A stretch of 64,000 bases of DNA from Firmicutes bacterium HGW-Firmicutes-14 (GTDB lineage: Bacteria; Bacillota; Thermincolia; Thermincolales; UBA2595): contig PHAB01000017.1 of NCBI GenBank assembly GCA_002840275.1, forward strand, positions 1-64,000, read 5' to 3'. Under the pieces are notes generated by a model. The model saw nothing but the letters and a program-made list of their open reading frames with translations, did not search any database and was not told where the DNA came from. Positions 16,675 to 24,236 of this stretch are shown here, in pieces; the first letter of the stretch is position 1, and every line of letters begins with the position of its first letter. Made by a program: the position numbers and the translations under genes.

Positions 16675-17268
16675 ATGTCAAGAAGAGATAAAAGGAACAA
16701 ATTTGTGGAACAGAAAAAAAGCCGTACCGGCACCTATTTCCTGGTGGGAATACTGGCTATTGGGGTAATTGTTTTCGGTGCATACAAACTCTTGGGCCAA
16801 TCTGATACCCCGGCAGGGGTAACAAACGTAGGTGAGGTTGATTATAACAGTCAGTTTATCGATCCTGTGCAGATTGATGTCATTGATTCCGGCGGGAACA
16901 TTGTTATTGACCTGAACAAGGTAAAAAGTGATAAAGCAGTGACATTTGACATTCCGGGTATAAACTTTACCTTGAATAACGGGACCCCTTTTGACTATGT
17001 ACCGATTATCGGGTATGTTTCTCCAAAAGGAAATGTCATTATGGCAACCAGCCTCTGTGAACCATGCAGTGGAATTACCTTCCACTTTGAAGGGGACCAC
17101 CTGGTATGTAATGCATGCGGTACCCGGTGGGAACTGGAAGGTTTGAAAGGAATATCCGGTGGCTGCACAGAATATCCGCCGGAAACTTTCAATTATACAG
17201 TTGAAGGGGATAAGATCCTTATTAAAAGGACAGACCTGGAGAACTGGCAGCCGCGGGTTATCGGGTAA
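16675..17268 (+). CDS. FtrD-like (DUF2318) membrane-anchored metal/Fe-S protein
   Basis: A 197-residue protein with a cytosolic basic N terminus, one transmembrane helix (about residues 20-38) and an external domain. The C-terminal part carries CEPC near residue 128, CNAC near residue 145 and a further Cys in SGGCTEY, the cysteine layout of DUF2318/FtrD-like proteins, known from FtrABCD-type iron uptake. A segment QIDVIDSGG near residue 65 recurs in the next protein. ATG 16675 follows AAAGGAGAA. It is the first gene of the BlaI-controlled operon. A role in metal handling with the ABC transporter downstream is inferred. Confidence 0.75.
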   Translation: MSRRDKRNKFVEQKKSRTGTYFLVGILAIGVIVFGAYKLLGQSDTPAGVTNVGEVDYNSQFIDPVQIDVIDSGGNIVIDLNKVKSDKAVTFDIPGINFTLNNGTPFDYVPIIGYVSPKGNVIMATSLCEPCSGITFHFEGDHLVCNACGTRWELEGLKGISGGCTEYPPETFNYTVEGDKILIKRTDLENWQPRVIG

Positions 17269-17328
17269 TTGGTGAGAACGAATTTTATCGGGTGAAAGAC
17301 GGAGGAATGTATAACGGGGGAATGTGTA

Positions 17329-17772
17329 ATGGATAACCTGAACAGAAAAATCATGTTAACCGGACTTTTGACACTGCTGGTGATTGGCGCCGGTATAATG
17401 ATTTATATTTCGGAAGGGAAAGCGGAACTGGCCGGGTACGGCATACCTGCAGGGTTTAACAATGCAGTCGGCCAGGCTGTGGGATACTTCCCCGATGGTG
17501 GCGGATGCTGCGGCGGTTCGGGGGCCATAGCCGGAGAAGGCTCCGGTACCGCTTCCGCCGGCGGATGCGGCATGGCGGGTGCAGGGGACATTTCTTCTGA
17601 TGACCTGGAAGCTCAGGCTCTTGAAAAATATAAGGAAGAAAAGGGAGAGGCTGAAGTGAGGGCCGAGGTCTCGGATTTTGGCTGTCATATCCAGATTGAT
17701 ATCATTGATAAGGGCGGAGAAGTCCTCAGGAGCTACGGTTACCAGGGCGGCCCGTTATATGTAATTAAGTAA
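17329..17772 (+). CDS. Cys/Gly-rich membrane-anchored protein, unknown
   Basis: A 147-residue protein with one N-terminal transmembrane helix (about 8-26), a flexible Gly/Cys region containing GGGCCGGSG and AGGCGMAG, a charged helix, and a C-terminal FGCHIQIDIIDKGGEVL. That last segment matches QIDVIDSGG of the FtrD-like neighbour, so the two share a small module. The clustered cysteines could bind a soft metal or a cofactor. ATG 17329 follows a weak GGGGGAATG. It ends 14 bases before the permease start. No named family is recognised. Confidence 0.65.
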   Translation: MDNLNRKIMLTGLLTLLVIGAGIMIYISEGKAELAGYGIPAGFNNAVGQAVGYFPDGGGCCGGSGAIAGEGSGTASAGGCGMAGAGDISSDDLEAQALEKYKEEKGEAEVRAEVSDFGCHIQIDIIDKGGEVLRSYGYQGGPLYVIK

Positions 17773-17786
17773 AGGCGGTGCTGGTC

Positions 17787-18944
17787 ATGAAGCTGCACAA
17801 TATTGCCATAAACAACCTCCGGCGCAGGAAAGCCAAGATGGCTTTCCTGATGGCCGGAATGATTATAGGGATAGCCACAATAGTTATACTTTACACAATC
17901 ACGACCGGCATGGAGCAGGAGATTGCCGATAAGTTTGATCAGATCGGATCAAATATGACCATAATTCCGGAATCCGATTCCCTGAGCATGTCATATGAAG
18001 GGGTCAGCGCTGCGGATACAGAAGGCACTCTTAACCTGATGACCATGGATGAAGTGGCCAAAATAGGGACCATCAAAAACAGGGAAAATATTGCAACAGT
18101 GGCCCCCAAACTTTTGGATTCATTAAAAGTGGCAAACAGGAACATGCTGGTAATAGGGGTGCAATTCCCTGAAGAACTAAGGCTGAAAAAATGGTGGAAA
18201 GTGGAGGGCACCAGGCCGGAGGCGGAAACTGATGTCCTTCTTGGGTATGCGGCTTCCGGGGAACTGGGCAAAAAAGCGGGAGAGACGCTGGAAATTCTGG
18301 GGAGACAGTATAAGGTTGCCGGGGTCATACAAGAAACAGGCAGCCAGGAGGATTCTGTCATTTTTATGGACCTGAAAAACCTGCAGTCTGTAACCGGCAA
18401 AAAAGATGCGGTCAGTTTTGTGGAAGTTGCCGCTCTTTGTTATACCTGCCCCATTGAGGAGATAACCGCCCAGATTTCCGGAAAGCTTCCCGGGACCAAG
18501 GTGACAGCAATCAGGGAGGCTGTACAGGCCCGTAAGGATTTCGTGGACCGGTTCAGCCAGCTGGGTCTGTCTGTCTCTGTTATTATCCTGGTTATTGGAG
18601 CCCTGGTGGTATTTATCACAATGATGTCCTCGGTAAGTGAACGGACCAGGGAAATAGGGATTTTCAGGGCAATAGGGTTCAGGAAGAGCAGGATTATAGG
18701 TGTTATCCTGATGGAAGCGGGTATGATCAGCCTATTTGGAGGACTGGCAGGCTACCTGCTGGGAATGGCTGCTGCCCGGATCGCAGCTCCCGTTATTGCC
18801 CAGATGGAAGTTGTTATCCCGTGGGACTACCGGATTGGGGGAGCTGCCCTGGCGATTGCGGTGCTGATTGGCCTGATGGCCAGTATTCTTCCTGCACTTA
18901 AGGCATCGAGCCAGGACCCGGTGGAGGCCCTTCGCTATATGTAG
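17787..18944 (+). CDS. MacB/FtsX-type ABC transporter permease (first copy)
   Basis: A 385-residue permease. An N-terminal helix follows MKLHNIAINNLRRRKAKM, then an extracytoplasmic MacB-PCD-like domain, and then three C-terminal helices of the FtsX domain with MMSSVSERTREIGIFRAIGF. Proteins of this type drive mechanotransmission or export and do not form a classic import channel. ATG 17787 is preferred to GTG 17778, since AAAGGCGG lies 8 bases upstream. It is clearly homologous to the permease at 19678. The two flank the ATPase, giving a heterodimeric transporter. Confidence 0.85.
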   Translation: MKLHNIAINNLRRRKAKMAFLMAGMIIGIATIVILYTITTGMEQEIADKFDQIGSNMTIIPESDSLSMSYEGVSAADTEGTLNLMTMDEVAKIGTIKNRENIATVAPKLLDSLKVANRNMLVIGVQFPEELRLKKWWKVEGTRPEAETDVLLGYAASGELGKKAGETLEILGRQYKVAGVIQETGSQEDSVIFMDLKNLQSVTGKKDAVSFVEVAALCYTCPIEEITAQISGKLPGTKVTAIREAVQARKDFVDRFSQLGLSVSVIILVIGALVVFITMMSSVSERTREIGIFRAIGFRKSRIIGVILMEAGMISLFGGLAGYLLGMAAARIAAPVIAQMEVVIPWDYRIGGAALAIAVLIGLMASILPALKASSQDPVEALRYM

Positions 18945-18968
18945 CATTGTTTAAGGAGGATTAGGTCA

Positions 18969-19667
18969 ATGAGTCTGATAAATGTGAAAGATGTTAAAAA
19001 GATATATAACGGAGGGGAAGGGGAGGTTGCCGCTCTTGGAGGGGTGAGTTTTAACGTTGAGGACGGCGAATTTATTTCACTGATGGGGCCGTCAGGTTCC
19101 GGGAAAAGCACTCTCCTGACGATGCTTGGAGCCATGAACCCCCCGACATCGGGAGCGGTAATAATTGATGGGATTGATATTTATGACCTTCCCAACGAAA
19201 AGAGGGCGGATTTCAGGAGCGAATACCTGGGATTTGTATTCCAGCAGTTTCAATTAATACCATATCTGAATTCAATGGAAAATGTCATGCTGCCTTTGGC
19301 TATTACCGGCAAGTCAAATAGGGAACAGGTTAAAATGGCTTCTGCTGTCCTGGAAAAGGTTGGTCTTGGCAGCAAGGGAAACCGGCTCCCAAACCAGCTT
19401 TCCGGAGGTGAGCAGGAACGGGTGGCTATTGCCAGGGCAATTGTAAACGAACCCCCCATACTTTTTGCTGATGAACCGACTGGGGCCCTTGATTCCAAAA
19501 CAGGTGAAGAGATTATTAACCTTTTTAAACAGCTTAACAGGGAAGGGCAGACGATAATTATGGTTACCCATAACCCTGAATTTCTGTCTCATGTAAAAAG
19601 GGCAATATTCATCCGGGATGGAATCCTTGACGAAACAAAACACCCGGAGAAACAAATAGCTGTATAG
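18969..19667 (+). CDS. MacB/LolD-type ABC transporter ATP-binding protein
   Basis: A 232-residue ATPase with Walker A GPSGSGKST near residue 40, Q-loop FQQFQLIPYLN, signature LSGGEQERVAIARAI and Walker B ILFADEPTGALDSKTG. These place it in the LolD/MacB/FtsE group that pairs with FtsX-fold permeases. ATG 18969 follows AAGGAGGA. Its position between two permease genes implies that it powers both. Confidence 0.93.
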   Translation: MSLINVKDVKKIYNGGEGEVAALGGVSFNVEDGEFISLMGPSGSGKSTLLTMLGAMNPPTSGAVIIDGIDIYDLPNEKRADFRSEYLGFVFQQFQLIPYLNSMENVMLPLAITGKSNREQVKMASAVLEKVGLGSKGNRLPNQLSGGEQERVAIARAIVNEPPILFADEPTGALDSKTGEEIINLFKQLNREGQTIIMVTHNPEFLSHVKRAIFIRDGILDETKHPEKQIAV

Positions 19668-19677
19668 GGGGGATTGG

Positions 19678-20841
19678 ATGCAGTTAAGAGATATAGCATT
19701 AAAAAACTTGCAGAGACGCAAATCAAAAATGCTGTTCCTCGTATTTGGGATGGTTTTTGGGATAGCGACTATAGTTGCTTTATTCACCCTGACGGGGGCC
19801 ATGGAAAAAAGTATCAGCAAAAAGATAGAAGAAACGGGGATTAAGCTGGCAGTAACGCCGGATTCAGATACTGTAACTTTCTCTGTGGGAGGAATCCCCG
19901 TTGCTTCGGGGATATCTTATGATGCAAAAGAACTCCCTTCTGATGCGGTACAGTTAATTAAGTCTGGGAGTATCGGGGATAAAATAAGGGTGGTTGCACC
20001 CAAGGTTATGGGGACAACCATGGTCAACGGAACAAGAGTCCTGGCGGTGGGAATCGACTTCCCGGGTGAGTTTGCCATAAAGTCATGGTGGGAAATGTTG
20101 GGAGGAATGAGGCCTGACAATGACCGGGAGGTCCTGGCCGGTTACAAGGCTGCCCGGAAGCTGGACCTTGTGGTGGGACAGCCGGTGGAACTAAATGGGA
20201 GGGCATTTACGGTTTCCGGGATTTTGGCTGAAACGGGTGAAGAAGAAGACGGGATTATCTTTCTCAGCCTTGCAGCAGCCCGGGAAATACTTGGGAAGCA
20301 AGATAATTTCAGTTTCATAGAACTTACGACTGTCCGGGATGAAAAGATTGCCTCAGCCTTATCTGCGGAGATTGCGCAAAAAATTCCCGGGGCAAGGGTA
20401 AAGATTATCAAGGAAGCGGCAGAAGCACGGCAGGAACTGGTAGGCAGGTTTGAAAAGTTTTCTCTTGTGGTATCTCTGATTATGATATTAATTGCTTCGT
20501 TAATAATTACAACCACGATGATGTCCTCGGTTAATGAGAGGACAAGGGAAATAGGAATTTTCAGGGCCATTGGATTCAGGCGGGGCCATATCACAAGAAT
20601 CATCCTGACTGAAGCCGGATTGGTGTCCGGGGTAAGTGCAGCCGCCGGTTACCTCATGGGCATGGGTGCTGCTGTCCTGATTGCCCCTCTGTTTTCGACT
20701 TTTGAGATGGAGGTAACCTGGAACCCTCTGTTTGGAATAGCTGTCCTTACCGGGGCAATACTGCTTGGCCTCCTGTCCGGCCTGTATCCCGCACTCAGGG
20801 CTGCAAAACTGGACCCGGCGGAGGCGCTAAGATTTATTTAG
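19678..20841 (+). CDS. MacB/FtsX-type ABC transporter permease (second copy)
   Basis: A 387-residue permease with the same layout as the copy at 17787: an N-terminal helix after MQLRDIALKNLQRRKSKM, an external domain, and a C-terminal FtsX region with MMSSVNERTREIGIFRAIGF. It begins 11 bases after the ATPase. It probably arose by duplication and now forms a heterodimer. The operon ends in a strong terminator 10 bases further on. Confidence 0.85.
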   Translation: MQLRDIALKNLQRRKSKMLFLVFGMVFGIATIVALFTLTGAMEKSISKKIEETGIKLAVTPDSDTVTFSVGGIPVASGISYDAKELPSDAVQLIKSGSIGDKIRVVAPKVMGTTMVNGTRVLAVGIDFPGEFAIKSWWEMLGGMRPDNDREVLAGYKAARKLDLVVGQPVELNGRAFTVSGILAETGEEEDGIIFLSLAAAREILGKQDNFSFIELTTVRDEKIASALSAEIAQKIPGARVKIIKEAAEARQELVGRFEKFSLVVSLIMILIASLIITTTMMSSVNERTREIGIFRAIGFRRGHITRIILTEAGLVSGVSAAAGYLMGMGAAVLIAPLFSTFEMEVTWNPLFGIAVLTGAILLGLLSGLYPALRAAKLDPAEALRFI

Positions 20842-20850
20842 TTTTTTTTT

Positions 20851-20885
20851 CACGGCTGTTGGTTTTGCAGCCGTGTTTTTTTGTA
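20851..20885. terminator. Strong rho-independent terminator of the ABC operon
   Basis: CACGGCTG (20851-20858) and CAGCCGTG (20868-20875) enclose a 9-nt loop, with T runs on both sides. It could work in both directions. Confidence 0.9.
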
Positions 20886-21007
20886 ATTTAATATTAGCAC
20901 GACTTTATTATGCTTCAGCAAAATATATCTTTTCCAGACATTTTATAGTATTATTAATGTAATAATTTTTTTCTCCCGCCAAACATCATCCATCAGGAGG
21001 GGTCTGG

Positions 21008-21559
21008 ATGCTTCTGGACGAAATTATCCTGGCCAACAGTTTCTTTGTCCACGAGTACGGGGATTACCTTAGAAAGCTCAGCCACCGGCCGAAAAAACAG
21101 GTGGCAGTATTCACATGTATGGATACCAGGCTGGTGGAGTTTCTGGAGCCGGCCCTGGGCATCAAGAGAGGAGATGCCCAGATTATCAAGAACGCCGGCA
21201 ACCGCATCAGAGAGGGCTGTGATGATGCTATCCGGAGCCTGGCTGCAGCCATTTTCCTGCTGGGGGTAAAAGAAGTCCTGGTAATAGGACACCTGGATTG
21301 CGGCATGTCCAAGGTGGACGGGGAGGCGCTGGCTCAGCGAATGTTCGAGTACGGGATCCCGGCAGAGGGGACAAAGAAGCTTGATCTGGTTAAATGGATA
21401 GGGGCCTTCACTGATACGGAGGGGAATATTACCGAAGCAGTTAACAGGATAAAATCCCACCCTCTGATTCCTAAGGCAGTACCTGTGCATGGACTTCTCT
21501 TCTGCCCGGACAACGGGGAGGTCAGAGTAGTTGTGAACGGTTATGGGGAAATGGAATAG
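21008..21559 (+). CDS. Beta-class carbonic anhydrase
   Basis: A 183-residue enzyme with the zinc-binding signature CMDTR (C37, D39, R41) and HLDCG (H95, C98), diagnostic of beta carbonic anhydrases. It hydrates CO2 to bicarbonate in the cytoplasm. The short length fits the Firmicute YtiB-like group. ATG 21008 follows AGGAGGGG. It stands alone after a terminator and 25 bases before a LysE-type gene. Confidence 0.88.
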   Translation: MLLDEIILANSFFVHEYGDYLRKLSHRPKKQVAVFTCMDTRLVEFLEPALGIKRGDAQIIKNAGNRIREGCDDAIRSLAAAIFLLGVKEVLVIGHLDCGMSKVDGEALAQRMFEYGIPAEGTKKLDLVKWIGAFTDTEGNITEAVNRIKSHPLIPKAVPVHGLLFCPDNGEVRVVVNGYGEME

Positions 21560-21583
21560 GATAATATAACGGAGGTAACAGTT

Positions 21584-22222
21584 TTGAGTCTGCTGGGGAT
21601 TTTTCTTACTTCTTGGATAGTTGGGTTTTCAGGGGCCATGATGCCAGGGCCCCTTTTGACTGTGACGATAAATGAGAGCGCCCGCAGAGGGGTGAGGGCA
21701 GGCTGGCTGCTGATGGCAGGACACTCTATACTGGAGTTTTTCCTGATTGTGGCCCTTATTCTTGGGCTGAATAAATACCTGGATAATGAGAATTTTATCA
21801 TAACGGCAAGCCTTTTAGGGGGTCTTTTCCTCCTGTGGATGGGCTTCGGGATGCTCCGCGACGCCTGGAAAGGGGATCTTTCCCTGGACCTGTCCGATGG
21901 GAACCGCAAAGCCCTGTTTGGACCTGTTCTGGCAGGCATATTTGTCAGCCTGTCTAATCCCTACTGGACCATATGGTGGGCTACCATCGGGCTGAACTAT
22001 ATAACTAATGCCTGGGTCTATGGGATAACCGGCCTGGTATTTTTTTTCACCGGTCATATCCTGGCGGATTTCACCTGGTATGGAGCAATAGCTTTAGCTG
22101 TGGTCAAGGGGAGGAGATTGATAAATGACAGGATGTACCGGAGTCTGATTGCCGTATGCGGTGTCTTCCTGGCGGGACTGGCAGTGAAGTTTATGAGTGA
22201 CGGACTAAGAATGTTGTTGTGA
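21584..22222 (+). CDS. LysE-family translocator
   Basis: A 212-residue protein with about six transmembrane helices, starting SLLGIFLTSWIVGFSGAMMPGPLLTVTI, whose MMPGP motif is typical of LysE/RhtB exporters of amino acids or small polar compounds. TTG 21584 follows ACGGAGGT. The substrate cannot be assigned. Confidence 0.82.
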   Translation: MSLLGIFLTSWIVGFSGAMMPGPLLTVTINESARRGVRAGWLLMAGHSILEFFLIVALILGLNKYLDNENFIITASLLGGLFLLWMGFGMLRDAWKGDLSLDLSDGNRKALFGPVLAGIFVSLSNPYWTIWWATIGLNYITNAWVYGITGLVFFFTGHILADFTWYGAIALAVVKGRRLINDRMYRSLIAVCGVFLAGLAVKFMSDGLRMLL

Positions 22223-22252
22223 AGATGATATGAGAAAATATTAAATGCTCAG

Positions 22253-22281
22253 TTGTTATTAGGGGAAAATTAGGATATAAT
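22253..22281 (+). promoter_or_regulatory. Promoter of the toxin-antitoxin operon
   Basis: TTGTTA (22253-22258), a 17-bp spacer and TATAAT (22276-22281). The transcript would start near 22288 and include the tandem repeats at 22319-22358. Confidence 0.7.
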
Positions 22282-22318
22282 ATATATGTAGCGATTTCGC
22301 ATAATCCGATATTCGTAG

Positions 22319-22358
22319 AATTGCAGAATTGCAGAATTGCAGAATTGCAGAATTGCAG
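22319..22358 (+). repeat. Five perfect tandem copies of AATTGCAG
   Basis: The 8-bp unit is repeated five times without variation, in the untranslated leader between the TATAAT box and the antitoxin ribosome-binding site. The copy number of such short repeats commonly varies by slippage. Confidence 0.95.
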
Positions 22359-22390
22359 CATAGGAGAATTTTTTTGTCAGGGGGATAACA

Positions 22391-22663
22391 ATGGAAAGGA
22401 TTTTAGTTGGCAAGCGTAACCTGGATTATATCCCTAAATCTATAAAAAAAGCGCTTAACATTCAGCCCGGAGATGTACTGGAATTTAAAGTTGAAAATGA
22501 TAAAATTATTATTACACCAATGAAGACTGTTCCGGCTGAGCAAACCTGGTTTTGGAACCGGGTTTGGCAGGAGGGTGAAAAAGAGGCGGAAGAAGACATC
22601 AAATTGGGAAGGGTCAAACAATTTCATTCAATGAAGGATTTGCTGGAGGACCTGGATGTTTAA
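22391..22663 (+). CDS. AbrB/SpoVT-type antitoxin
   Basis: A 90-residue protein with an N-terminal swapped-hairpin (AbrB) DNA-binding fold, IPKSIKKALNIQPGDVLEFKVENDKIII, and an acidic, helical C-terminal tail (EKEAEEDIKLGRVKQFHSMKDLLEDL) of the kind that wraps the toxin. It should neutralise the RelE-like toxin and repress the operon. GGGGG precedes ATG 22391. The end overlaps the toxin start by 8 bases, so translation is coupled. Confidence 0.85.
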   Translation: MERILVGKRNLDYIPKSIKKALNIQPGDVLEFKVENDKIIITPMKTVPAEQTWFWNRVWQEGEKEAEEDIKLGRVKQFHSMKDLLEDLDV

Positions 22664-22919
22664 CGGGTTCTTTTATACCACTCATTTTAAGAAATGCTAT
22701 AAAAATCTTTCCCTGCAAGTCCGGGACAGGGTTAAAAAGACTTTGAGACTGCTGGCTGACAACCCTCATCACCCTTCTTTGAGAATGAAGAAGATGGAAG
22801 GTACCGCTGATATTTGGGAAGTATGGGTATCCATGGATATGAGAATAACTTTTCAAATTCGTTCAGATGTTTTAGTCCTTAGGAAAGTGGGGAAACATGA
22901 TATTTTGAAAAATCCTTAG
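22656..22919 (+). CDS. RelE/YafQ-like toxin (mRNA interferase)
   Basis: An 87-residue protein of the RelE/ParE fold: FYTTHFKKCYKNLSLQVRDRVKKTL, then the central LRMKKMEG and IWEVWVSMDMRITFQI, and a C-terminal LRKVGKHDIL. The GKHD-type ending with its histidine resembles the YafQ/RelE-like ribosome-dependent endonucleases. It overlaps the AbrB-type antitoxin and is followed by a strong terminator. Activity is inferred from the family. Confidence 0.85.
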   Translation: MFNGFFYTTHFKKCYKNLSLQVRDRVKKTLRLLADNPHHPSLRMKKMEGTADIWEVWVSMDMRITFQIRSDVLVLRKVGKHDILKNP

Positions 22920-22967
22920 GAAGTTTTTGTATAAGGCAGCGGCTGCTTTTACAGAAACTTCTTTTTA
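22919..22967 (+). terminator. Strong rho-independent terminator of the toxin operon
   Basis: A stem of about 20 bp (22919-22940 with 22941-22961, one or two mismatches) with almost no loop, followed by TTTTT. Confidence 0.85.
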
Positions 22968-23018
22968 TGTAGAGGAATAAAGAGAATACGGTCGAAGTAT
23001 TTCCCTGAGGTGGTAGCT

Positions 23019-23687
23019 ATGGAGTGGTGGTTGGCCGGTTTAATATTTTTAGCTCTGGCGGCAACTGCAGCGATACTGCCGTGGAGTATTATTGTGGTCT
23101 TCTCCTCTGGGGAGGGGTTTAACTTCAGGCTCAGATACCTAAAAAAAATCCCCGTATTGACAGTGAGAGCTGATTCCCTTAAAAAGGTCAGGGTCAGGCT
23201 GATGGGGTTCATCTGTTTTGAGGTTAAGGCCGGTAAAAAGCGGAAAAAGGCTCCGAAAGGCCCGGAAAGTCCGGAAGGGAAAAAACAATTGATGCCCGGA
23301 CGGGTGAGCGCTGCCCTGCAGGCAGTGACTCTTGACACAATTATCCAGATGATACGGTATTTTCGGGGGATAATAGGGGATACTAAGACTCAAATGGAAA
23401 TATCAGGGGAGATTGGATTGGGTGACCCAGCCTGCACAGGGATGGCTTACGGTTTCGCCCATGCATTTTTGGGGGCCATGGGGATCCGGAGAATACATAT
23501 CACACCGAATTTTATGGAACCTGTCGTTGATGGGTATGTTAAACTGACAGCCACCGTTTATCCCTTGGCAGTTCTTGTCCGCACATTAAGAACACTGTTT
23601 AGTCCGAGCATACGGAAAGTATGGTTTGCGCTGTTAGTCCCGCGCAGGACCATAATAATAGAGGAGGTGCAGAACATTGGATCTTAA
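23019..23687 (+). CDS. DUF2953 protein (YtfI-like)
   Basis: A 222-residue protein with one N-terminal membrane helix, a basic middle (KAGKKRKKAPKG) and the DUF2953 C-terminal core (EISGEIGLGDPACTGMAYGFAH and the following ITPNF). In Bacillus ytfI sits directly before ytfJ/gerW, and the same order is seen here, with a 10-base overlap. ATG 23019 is taken as the start (CTGAGGTGG upstream). GTG 23010 lies inside that site. Its role is unknown but probably related to sporulation. Confidence 0.8.
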   Translation: MEWWLAGLIFLALAATAAILPWSIIVVFSSGEGFNFRLRYLKKIPVLTVRADSLKKVRVRLMGFICFEVKAGKKRKKAPKGPESPEGKKQLMPGRVSAALQAVTLDTIIQMIRYFRGIIGDTKTQMEISGEIGLGDPACTGMAYGFAHAFLGAMGIRRIHITPNFMEPVVDGYVKLTATVYPLAVLVRTLRTLFSPSIRKVWFALLVPRRTIIIEEVQNIGS

Positions 23688-24066
23688 ACAGAATCTTGAC
23701 ACTGTCTTTTCCCATCTGGAGAATATGTTTAAGGCGAAAACGGTTATAGGAGACCCCATGGTAATTGGTGAGGTCACCCTGGTACCCGTGGTTAACGTGA
23801 CCTTCGGGATTGGTACCGGGGGCGGCGAGGGTAAGGATGCCAAAGATCAGGGGGGAGGGGGTGTCGGAGCCGGGACAGGCGCCAGGATAACCCCGGCGGC
23901 GGTAATTGTCATTAAGGGTGACGATGTGAGCATGCTGCCCATTTCCGGGCGGGGAAGTCTGGAGAATATTGTCGGAATGGCCCCCGAACTGATCGGACAG
24001 CTCAAAAAGGTTGTAAAGAGGGAAGGTTCCGAAACGGAAAAAGAGGAGAAGAAGAGAGTAGAATAA
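23677..24066 (+). CDS. gerW: GerW-family sporulation protein (YtfJ)
   Basis: A 129-residue protein with the family core TVIGDPMVIGEVTLVPVV, a Gly-rich insert (GGGEGKDAKDQGGGGVGAG) and ARITPAAVIVIKGDDVSML. In Bacillus subtilis YtfJ/GerW is needed for proper spore germination. TTG 23677 has GAGGAGG nine bases upstream. It overlaps the stop of the DUF2953 gene and ends before a terminator. Confidence 0.88.
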   Translation: MDLKQNLDTVFSHLENMFKAKTVIGDPMVIGEVTLVPVVNVTFGIGTGGGEGKDAKDQGGGGVGAGTGARITPAAVIVIKGDDVSMLPISGRGSLENIVGMAPELIGQLKKVVKREGSETEKEEKKRVE

Positions 24067-24101
24067 GAGTGGAGTAAAGGGTAGAGTGAAGGAATAAGGA
24101 G

Positions 24102-24131
24102 GGCTGTTGACCTGAGTCGGCAGCCTTTTTC
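24102..24131 (+). terminator. Rho-independent terminator after gerW
   Basis: GGCTGTTGAC (24102-24111) and GTCGGCAGCC (24116-24125) with a short loop, followed by TTTTT. Confidence 0.8.
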
Positions 24132-24181
24132 CAGTGGAAAACAGGAAATCCTCTGCCTCTTCTAGAAATATGTACCCACAG

Positions 24182-24218
24182 AGGTTTAATCCTGCTAAAT
24201 CGAGAAATTGTTAAACCT
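24182..24218. promoter_or_regulatory. Inverted repeat before the phosphomannomutase gene
   Basis: AGGTTTAA (24182-24189) and TTAAACCT (24211-24218) form an 8-bp inverted repeat with a 21-nt gap, ending 18 bases before the start codon. It could be an operator or a leader hairpin. No regulator is assigned. Confidence 0.35.
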
Positions 24219-24236
24219 AACCGAGGAGGACTGTAC

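Noticed and set aside
22319-22358. Short direct repeats as a CRISPR array
   Set aside because: The unit is 8 bp and contiguous, without spacers; no cas genes are present.
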